This document shows, piece after piece, positions 56,965 through 64,000 of a DNA stretch of 64,000 nt; the first letter of the stretch is position 1, and each line of letters starts with the position of its first letter. The position numbers were made by a program, and so were the translations under genes. This DNA is from Sinohyriopsis cumingii (taxonomy: Eukaryota; Mollusca; Bivalvia; Unionida; Unionidae). The stretch spans positions 135,796,579 through 135,860,578 of the forward strand of contig CM068829.1 in assembly GCA_028554795.2 (NCBI GenBank). Direction: 5' to 3'. The notes under the pieces are model-generated. The model did not search any database. It saw only the letters and a list, made by a program, of their open reading frames with translations, and was not told the origin of the DNA.

Positions 56965-57290
56965 GAATTCGTCTTTATTTGTTTCATATGATTTTTGTGA
57001 TACGTGATTTCTGTTATGTGTTTCTTTTTCCAAATTTGATTTTCAGAAAATGATATTTAATGTTGAAAGTATATTGTATACAAGGACGAAATCAAGGGTG
57101 AATTTGTGGAAATCAAATCAAATCCGATCACCTTGTTGCAGAGAATCGACCACGTGCGATGGTTCATCGATATGAAAACCTCCAAACAAGCAATGCCAAT
57201 CCGGTTCAGCAATTATATCATTGCGAGTTTATTGTTGTTATCAAGGAAGTAAGGGGACATAACTTCAAATTTCTTTATCAAATATTAGAA
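56965..57290. other. Upstream flank of the HSPA12-like pseudogene
   Basis: No exon recognised. Probably intron of the pseudogene or unrelated DNA. Confidence 0.35.
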
Positions 57291-57292
57291 CG

Positions 57293-57606
57293 CTCCCTTG
57301 ACTTAAGTGGCTAGAGCGTCCGCCTCGGATGTGGGAGGTCGCGGGTTCGAAGCCCGAGTCATACCAAAAACTTATAAAAATGGTACTAGCAGCTGCCTCG
57401 CTTGGCGCTCAGTATTAAGAGGATATTGTTAGGACAGGCCAGACTGGTGTCAGGATAATGTGACTGGGTGGGACATGATGCTAAATGTCTGCGGCATAAT
57501 ACCCCAGTGATAAACATCACTATAAACTGTCACACTGCAGACATCGTAGCATTATGACTGAAAAATTGTTAGAGCTACTTTAAAAATCTAAATCACACAC
57601 ACACAT
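57293..57606 (+). mobile_element. SINE family A copy, near full length
   Basis: Head CTTAAGTGGCTAGAGCGTCC, B-box region GGGTTCGAAGCCC, TATAAAAATGGTACTAGC, CAGCTGCCTCGCTTGGCGC, the AAACTGTCACACTGCAGACA patch and a (CA)n tail. No certain target repeat. Confidence 0.9.
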
Positions 57607-57609
57607 TAC

Positions 57610-59549
57610 AGAAGTCATCGCCTTCCATCTTGGATTCCATCGGGATTTGAACTCTGATTCACTTAGAACCTTTCATGTATAGGACATGTGTTTCTTAATT
57701 CTTGGATTATTTTTGGACTTAATTCGCAATACCGTAAGTTCCTTTTCTTATTTTTCACTTAGTATTTTAGGGAAATAAATTATTGTTCAATTTTATAAAG
57801 CTTGTTGTCTTCACTCTTTTCTGTTACTTATTTTAGAGCATAGACTCGTAACACCTCGTATGTATGGCACTGGTAGTCCATTATTTACTTCACAATGTCG
57901 CCGTTTTTACTTGGAACGTATTGACTGAGTCAGTTTTGACTTGATAACCAGCATTGGCGATGAATACAGTAACATTTGTCTCCCTTGTTTCAATGTTTAC
58001 TTCCAATCAAATAAATGCAGCATATTTTGTCGTCTGTTTCTACATAATAACACTGTTTCCAATGTTGAATTGTGATTTTGAGCATGCTTCGTTTAATTAA
58101 CATCATATTTATAGTTGATTTGGGCAGGTTCTGGGTGGTTTTGGGCAGGTTTTGGGTGGCTTTGGGCAGGTTTTGGGTGAATCGTGCGGCCGATGAAAAT
58201 GTATTCCCCATTGAGTTATCGCATATAAATCGCAGTTTCTAAAGACTAAACTAATTAAAGTCGCACTTGATCGTGATATGAAAGGTTCTTTCTTTATTTC
58301 ATAGCCAACTTTACGCTATGTTAACCTTTGGGTACGCTAATAAGCCGAAACATGTTGACATCACTTTATATGAGATATACGGAGTTATCCTCCTTTAGTT
58401 TCATAAAATAAAAAATAAAATAAAAAAACGAAAGAACGCGCAGAATCTTGGATGGGGCATTTGCAATGAAACTGGATTCATGCATCGTATTACTACTCAG
58501 GATCAATCAACTGTCTCGAATTTAATTTCCAAATTTTCATAACGTTTGATGAAGGAATTTATGAACAAGCAATACTTACAGTAAATTAAAACTCAACAAC
58601 TGTGTACTGTATTTTTATCCCAGAAAATATCAGATGTGGGTTTCTACTTTTCAAGTTTAATGTTAAATTATTAGCACATGCTAGATTTCGATTTGTGTAA
58701 TTCTGGTCACTTTTACTATTCACAGAATAGCAATAAAATTAAAAGGCACAATAAGATCATCTGCTGTTTTTTATTGACAGCGTTGTGCTATATCTTTCTC
58801 GTTTACAACGAAGATCATTTTATTGTTATTCTTTTTTAAACCAGGTTTCCTTTCACATAACACAATCCAAGCGTTGTCTTAAATTCGTGGGAGTTTAAGA
58901 TTAATGAGTCAAGTATCTAATATAATGTGAGCCAATACATTTTTAAGTTCTATATTGAGTTCATTGTGTAGGTATAACATCTCGAAATAAATCATAAGTA
59001 AACAATAATGATCAATAAACACATACAATGGAACTTAAATTTTGCAACTCCTGTTTCTGTTAAACATCATGAGATGATCAGACGTAGTTTGTGTGTGATA
59101 GCCTTCAACAATATCCGTGTTGGGAGTGGTGTGAATGAACACTTACCTGGAAGGGCTTGCCCATTAGCTATCGTGTAAGGTGCAGAGTTACACAGTCATA
59201 TATATATCTAAAGGATGTCCAAAGGATATTTCCCTGACGATTTGTCTTAGCGTTCTTACTCACCGCTTTCTAAGGTTATTGCTAGCACAATAAATGTAAA
59301 CCTGAAGTGCACTTTTGTTTGGATAACTTAGATATAAGTATTTACTTAATACCCTTCCGAGAAAACTTTTCACGGATCTTATCGCGCGTACCTATGTCAG
59401 TTAGATGTAAACACCGATTCTAATGCAATAAGGAAGTAAATTAATTGCAATAGTAGTTCGTTGTTTGTGCATGGTTTCCGCAGACCAAAGATGCGGTCAA
59501 TTATAAAGTTCTAGATAACCTGTATTTGGTAATCTTGGAAATTAAATAG

Positions 59550-59550
<1 letters not shown>
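57610..59550. other. Gene-poor stretch
   Basis: Contains three or four copies of a 23-bp unit with GGGCAGGTTTTGGGTGG at about 58122-58180 (Lys-Thr-Thr-Gln-Asn-Leu-Pro repeated in one minus frame). No gene recognised. Confidence 0.4.
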
Positions 59551-59552
<2 letters not shown>

Positions 59553-59599
<47 letters not shown>

Positions 59600-59798
59600 G
59601 GCTTAGATGAATACAATAATTAAAGAGCTACATAAATTCCACAGAATATGGCTGTAATCTAAATGCATGTAAAAGTAGTCAGTTATATGCACTGGTGGAC
59701 AGACAGATATGGAAGCAGTCTTTAATTGTTCAAAACGGACAAATACCTGTTGTGTTTTGTAAAACTTCAAACTATACAAAATTATAGGTGATATGTAG

Positions 59799-59843
<45 letters not shown>

Positions 59844-60046
59844 GGCTTAGATGAATACAATAATTAAAGAGCTACATAAATTCCACAGAATATGGCTGTA
59901 ATCTAAATGCATGTAAAAGTAGTCAGTTATATGCACTGGTGACATACATATATGGAAGCAGTCTTTAATTGTTCAAAACGGATAAATGCCTGTTGTGTTT
60001 TGTAAAACTTCAAACTATACAAAATTATAGGTGATATGTAGTATGA
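59553..60046. repeat. Recent 250-bp tandem duplication with (GA)n
   Basis: Unit 1 is (GA)n 59553-59596 plus 59597-59800. Unit 2 is (GA)n 59801-59840 plus 59841-60046. The roughly 205 unique bases differ at only about four or five positions (for example GGACAGACAGATATGG against GACATACATATATGG). Confidence 0.95.
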
Positions 60047-60189
60047 AAGAAGTTGTGTGCCATTACTGTCTCCTTTGGATCCCAACTACTCGTCCTAGCC
60101 TCTACCCCCATGACATAGTAAGCTTATTAATGACACATGCGTGTTGATCGATTTTCATTATGCACACACGTATCCCAACTTATTGGGGT

Positions 60190-60885
60190 AGAGTCGACGA
60201 TGGATGTTAAATGAGTTCCCAAACGACCTGAAGTGGTGTCAAAGTGGTGTTACCAAACCCTCGTATGAACAGTCATGTAATTTTGTTAAGGGTCAAGGAA
60301 ATATGTCATTTAGAACTACCCTGATGTTCCACAACCAACTCGAGGCCAGCTTAGAATCATCGCACATGCACGTCAAAACGCTGAACCGTTAAATGTAGCA
60401 GTAGATGCGAAACCTCTCCGGTATTGTTTCAATAATGGCGAAGTGGCATTCTACACTCTATCCTACCCAGTTAACTTCACCAACAAATATGTTATATCGA
60501 CGTTGACTGAGCTGAATTCAGAAATATCTCGACTGTTTCTCAACAAGGATGCGCTTGTTCGAGTAACAGATTTGGGCAATGATACTCGTTAGATGTAAAT
60601 GGTGATGGCGTAATCACTGTGTTCTTGAACAAAAGAGGCTCCAGAGCATCAGAACGCAGAATCGTTGGAGGTTTAAGTATTCCCGAGGCAGAGGTTTGCT
60701 TTGATTGTATGACCATTGAGCCAGTAAAATCATAGGGTCATGCTAAATGGCTAGAAGTGCATGTGCGTATTGTACCTGCAACTGATGATAATACCAGAGA
60801 GTGTCTGCCTCTTGTACGATTAAAGTACTCGATTGTAATAGTAACAGAAAAACTATAATAGTCCCTCAGCCTTACCGACCTGAAG
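60190..60885 (+). pseudogene. Decayed coding segment, unidentified
   Basis: Three plus-strand frames in sequence give protein-like, non-repetitive text: EFPNDLKWCQSGVTKPSYEQ (60207-60270), KPLRYCFNNGEVAFYTLSYP and VNFTNKYVISTLTEL (60395-60590), LDVNGDGVITVFLNKRGSRA and VGGLSIPEAEVCFDCMTIEP (60588-60730), then KWLEVHVRIVPATDD. Frameshifts near 60350 and 60590 and stops near 60737 and 60855 break it. Cys residues and possible N-glycosylation sites suggest an extracellular protein. No family recognised; no introns are visible, so a processed pseudogene is possible. Confidence 0.45.
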
Positions 60886-60889
60886 AAAA

Positions 60890-61118
60890 AAATTTGAAGC
60901 GTAACAGCAGCAGCGAGATTAAATTTCCAAGAGAATCGCGCTGATCATTAAATACAAACGCGCGTGTTTGGATGTAGATGCTATTTGTTGTCTTGCCGCA
61001 AAACCTTTAATACCATTTAATAACGCTGGATTCTGATAGCAGCAAATTATTAATATCGACTTAATACAAAAGAGTAGAAAATTTAATTTTAACAGAACAC
61101 TGCTACAACCAACCCCAA
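60890..61118. other. Spacer
   Basis: Nothing recognised. Confidence 0.3.
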
Positions 61119-61119
61119 C

Positions 61120-61266
61120 CTGTAACCTACGTAAGAACGGCTTGGATACATCTCTGATAGCTAATTTCTCCGCTTTTACTTTGATGTTTGACCGACCACT
61201 GGTACCTAATTTGCGTGTATATAGGGACCAATATAGATCTGCTAGCTCTCTGAAGTTTTCAATCAC
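61120..61266 (-). CDS. Candidate exon, unknown
   Basis: On the minus strand an acceptor-like TATATAACTCAG precedes protein-like sequence (IENFRELADLYWSLYTRKLG then SNIKVKAEKLAIRDVSKPFL), followed by CGTAG|GTTACA, an acceptable donor. The remaining open frame to 60919 looks noncoding. Family unknown; it could also be a fragment of a mobile element. Confidence 0.25.
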
Positions 61267-61269
61267 TGA

Positions 61270-61828
61270 GTTATATACAGTCTTTGGAATAAATGTACAC
61301 GGAATTATATAGTATTATGGCAACAATCTCACAACAATCTCTATTCACACACCTAAAGAAACCCCATAATCTCTGTTGCAAGAATACTTTTTTCCATAAT
61401 TCTTAAACAATACTTAAATCGATAACCAAATTATCGTTGAATATACTATAGTTACATGACTTATACATCTTAGGTTTAACTATGACTGGATCTTGACTTT
61501 GTTTTTCCCTGACTGTCTCTAACAATATTTTTAGCATAATAAATATAAACAGGAAGTCAAACACGTGCATTTAGGACTTTCCGTCAAGTGGCCTTTTCCC
61601 AAGCTAAAATAATACATAAACGTATTGAACGACCATGTCCTTATATTGCTAGCGGTTGTGATGGGAACGCTAGCAGACAAAACATGTAGCAATATTTAAT
61701 TTAATTCTAGCTCTGTACACGTTTCTTTATATCCATTTTAGTCTCACAACCCGGTCATATGTCCCCATTTCCAGCTACAAATGTATACTAATTAAATTAC
61801 AATGCATCTCTAGTTTAAAAAACCCAAA
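61270..61828. other. Gene-poor stretch
   Basis: No gene recognised. Confidence 0.35.
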
Positions 61829-61829
61829 C

Positions 61830-62200
61830 TGATTACCAATGCATGGGTACAAGTGGATGTGTTCGATCATTGATATTATAATGTACGAGTGCAGGTGAGT
61901 GGATTGCACGATTACCATTGTAATATAATGGTTCAGGTAGATGTGTTTTATCATTATTATTGTAAAGTATGAGTACAAGTGAACGTGTTGCATCGTTACC
62001 ATTGTAACACATGAGTGCAAATATATGTGATGCATCGTTACTATTATGATGTACGACTTCAAATGGATATGATGTATCGGTATTATTGTAATTTATGAGT
62101 GCAAAGAGATATGTTGTATCATTACTATTCTAATGCATGGGTGTAAGTTCATGTATTTTACGATTTACTATTCTAATGAACTAGCGCAGAGGACCTGATC
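61830..62200. repeat. Degenerate 43-46-bp tandem repeat, block 1
   Basis: About eight units of the type ATGAGTGCAAGTGGATGTG, TTGCATCGTTACTATTGTAA, strongly diverged (TGTACGAGTGCAGG, AGTATGAGTACAAGTGAACG, CACATGAGTGCAAATATATG). Minus-strand open frames across it, rich in His/Tyr/Ile, are artefacts. Confidence 0.75.
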
Positions 62201-62439
62201 AGTGTTTCCAAAGTACAAAAGGGATTTTACTTTCCTCGAAAGGGCAAAGCAAAGCACCAAAGCAAACGTTTATGTGTCCATTTATTCAAAGTGTGCATGA
62301 TACCCAATATATGTGCTCAAGAATAACACGATGTCAAATTTCTAATGACAAGTGACCGTACGTTTGTGTATGTGTAAGTTTCTTTTAGCCTTGAGGGTCT
62401 GGAAACTCTGCCCCCCCCCCCCGCCATCCGACCCTGAGT

Positions 62440-62620
62440 GCACGTACATGTGTTGCATCATTACTCTTGCAGTGCATGGGTGTAAGAGGATATATTGTAA
62501 AATTTACTATTCTAATGATCGAGTGCAAGAGTAAGTAGATATACCGTTTATTGCTATTTCAGTGGATGAGTACAAGTGGATGTGTGTTTGATCACTATTT
62601 TAATGTACAATTGAAGTGAA
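62440..62620. repeat. Degenerate 43-46-bp tandem repeat, block 2
   Basis: Same unit as block 1 (GAGTGCACGTACATGTGTTG, CATCATTACTCTTGCAGTGC). It is separated from block 1 by about 240 bp of non-repeat DNA including a C-run (62412-62422), so a single array was interrupted. Confidence 0.65.
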
Positions 62621-62624
62621 TTTG

Positions 62625-63448
62625 CAGTAGCGTGATCACTGTGTCAGTATTTGTGTTATATCATTACAATATTTGCCTGGAGGTAACCTAAATATTTACA
62701 CATAATGCGACATACTTACCTTTACTGGTATTTAGAATGACAAATACAGTAATAAACTTAGTGGATGTGCCATTTATATTTACGTCTCAGTTCATTGCTT
62801 TGCTAGACATTATTGATTATTTGACAAGTATGCATCGGTGTTGAGAAGATGTTTCTCAAAGCAAGTAAGTTATACAATGTTTAGCAGAAGTCATAATGTA
62901 CAGTATTCAGAAGACTTTATGGTAGCATGGGTTAGTTCCGTAAAATGGACGCTCCTTGATTTTTTTAACATAAAGATATTCAAATGGATAAGTGTTTGGT
63001 AATCTGGAAAATGAATACGTCTTTGTAAAAGGTGTTTGGGTCGTGATTCGTAATGCATAGCGTGAAGACACGACCCTAGGCTTGGAAAGACTGTCTGATG
63101 ATTTGTACAAATGTGATTACAAAGATCACACAAGTGTGAAATTAGAGTTTCAAGATTAGTGGTCCAGTGACGATTAGAGGAAAAATGATTTGTAGTACTT
63201 GAGCTTTTAAGAACCCTTCAGTTGACAAGTACTGCTGTCTTGGGGTCTTATGAAATAGGGAAACGGTCGACTATGAGTTGATAATTGTTTCAAGATTAAC
63301 ACGTATCTTCATCTTAAATGCCTAATTTAATAACAAGATATAGCGTTACAAAGATGATAGACGTATACATTTATTTAACAGTCCATGCTTGTAGTTATCA
63401 ACTGCGAAACTTCACTCATCACTGCGAGCATTCATTAACAAAGTAATA
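62625..63448. other. Flank of the second HSPA12-like copy
   Basis: No coding signal. 63286-63332 matches 55598-55650. Confidence 0.45.
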
Positions 63449-63452
63449 AGAC

Positions 63453-63745
63453 CGCTCCGGTGGCTTAGTGATTAGAGTTTCCGCCTCGGATGCGGGAAGT
63501 CGTGGTTTGATCCTCGGCCGAGTCATAACTAAGACTTACAAAAAAGGTACTTACAGCTGCCTCGCTTGGCGCTCAGCATGAAGAGGTTAGGGTTAGGACT
63601 AGTCGGCCTGGCGTCAGGATAATGTGACTAGGACATATATTTTATACATGTTTGCAGCATGATGCACCAGTGCTAGCGATATGACTGCAAAATTGATAAA
63701 GATACATTAAAAAGCCAAAATCACACACATACACACACAAAAAAG
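63453..63745 (+). mobile_element. SINE family A copy
   Basis: Head CCGGTGGCTTAGTGATTAGA, B-box-like GGTTTGATCCTC, AGCTGCCTCGCTTGGCGCTC, shortened 3' body and a CACACATACACACAC tail. It sits between the matching 3' flank and the coding end of the second HSPA12 copy and is absent from the first, so it inserted after the duplication. Confidence 0.85.
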
Positions 63746-63845
63746 AAATAATATGAATTAGTCTCAGGCATAATCAAAATATTCTTAACATCAGGCAATA
63801 AATCATGATACATCAAAAATGTGAATGCATCTGACTAATCCTTTT

Positions 63846-64000
63846 TTATCCTAGAAAATTCACTGTAGCTTTCGTAATTTTTCCTGTTCTTGTTTCTCTT
63901 GCTTTGACTTCAAACTCAGTGCCACCGAATGTCATGGACACAAGGACACTTCTTTCCGTCTTCGGAACACTCATATCGAGAATATCAACCTCCACTTTCC
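63846..64000 (-). CDS. HSPA12: HSPA12-like Hsp70, C-terminal end (partial, runs off window)
   Basis: 51 in-frame codons to TAA 63846-63848 without a break: VEVDILDMSVPKTERSVLVS, MTFGGTEFEVKARETRTGKI, TKATVNFLG. It aligns with 55830-55990 of the pseudogene at high identity, and lacks the indel that displaces the end of that copy. The beginning lies beyond 64000. This may be the functional member of the pair. Confidence 0.8.
   Translation of the reverse strand, partial: KVEVDILDMSVPKTERSVLVSMTFGGTEFEVKARETRTGKITKATVNFLG

Noticed and set aside
61775..62062. Minus-strand open frame with periodic HIYLHSYI-type text
   Set aside because: Product of the 43-46-bp tandem repeat.

Overview
The window looks like AT-rich nuclear DNA from a marine lophotrochozoan, most probably a mollusc and perhaps a bivalve. 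It has no long intact single-copy gene, no operons and no canonical tRNA or rRNA genes. It is full of microsatellites and minisatellites and carries several copies of two tRNA-derived SINE families, some with clear target-site duplications (TSDs). It also contains HSPA12-type Hsp70 sequences, a family known to be strongly expanded in bivalves. The taxon call is inference; no species can be named from the sequence alone.

Layout. 1-650: minisatellite joined to part of a Polinton-type ORF, a second partial copy of sequence found at 47-48 kb. 1.5-2.0 kb: 37-bp minisatellite. 2.6-2.9 kb: full-length SINE. 4.6-5.8 kb: last exon of a Ser/Thr-rich, GPI-anchored mucin-like gene. 8.0-9.1 kb: 5'-truncated, frame-broken non-LTR retrotransposon. 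9.8 and 12.6 kb: second SINE family. 15.1-18.4 kb: degenerate 150-bp repeats, then a GC-richer island holding a decayed MULE-like fragment. 20.1-21.2, 30.7, 31.6 and 33.0-34.2 kb: four copies of an unidentified noncoding repeat in both orientations. 24.5-25.6 kb: 1.08-kb MITE with near-perfect terminal inverted repeats (TIRs). 37.4 and 43.7-45.2 kb: two further relatives of the mucin-like gene, one decayed.

40.9-43.3 kb holds a nearly complete 2.4-kb DNA transposon: TIRs beginning CACTGG, a 3-bp TSD, a TATA/CRE promoter, and a transposase-like gene broken by one frameshift. I read its residue pattern as a DDE-type nuclease with a zinc insertion, similar to CMC/RAG-like transposases. It is the best candidate here for an under-described system.

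46.9-54.1 kb, minus strand, is a remnant of a Polinton/Maverick (adintovirus-like) element. It has a packaging ATPase, two small basic proteins sharing a KK...GG module, a Pro-rich protein, a retroviral-type integrase with a C-terminal chromodomain, and a small membrane protein. All the larger genes carry stops or frameshifts. Gene junctions are very compact: TATA-like boxes lie at or just downstream of the preceding stop codon, about 40-55 nt before the next start. PolB, protease and capsid genes were not found.

54.56-54.93 kb is a foldback element. 55.8-57.0 kb is an HSPA12-like pseudogene on the minus strand, and the C-terminus of a second, apparently intact copy enters at 63.85-64.0 kb, so the locus is a tandem duplication about 8 kb apart. 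Between them lie a SINE, a fresh 250-bp tandem duplication, a decayed unidentified coding segment and a 45-bp-type minisatellite. Much of the remaining sequence shows nothing assignable.
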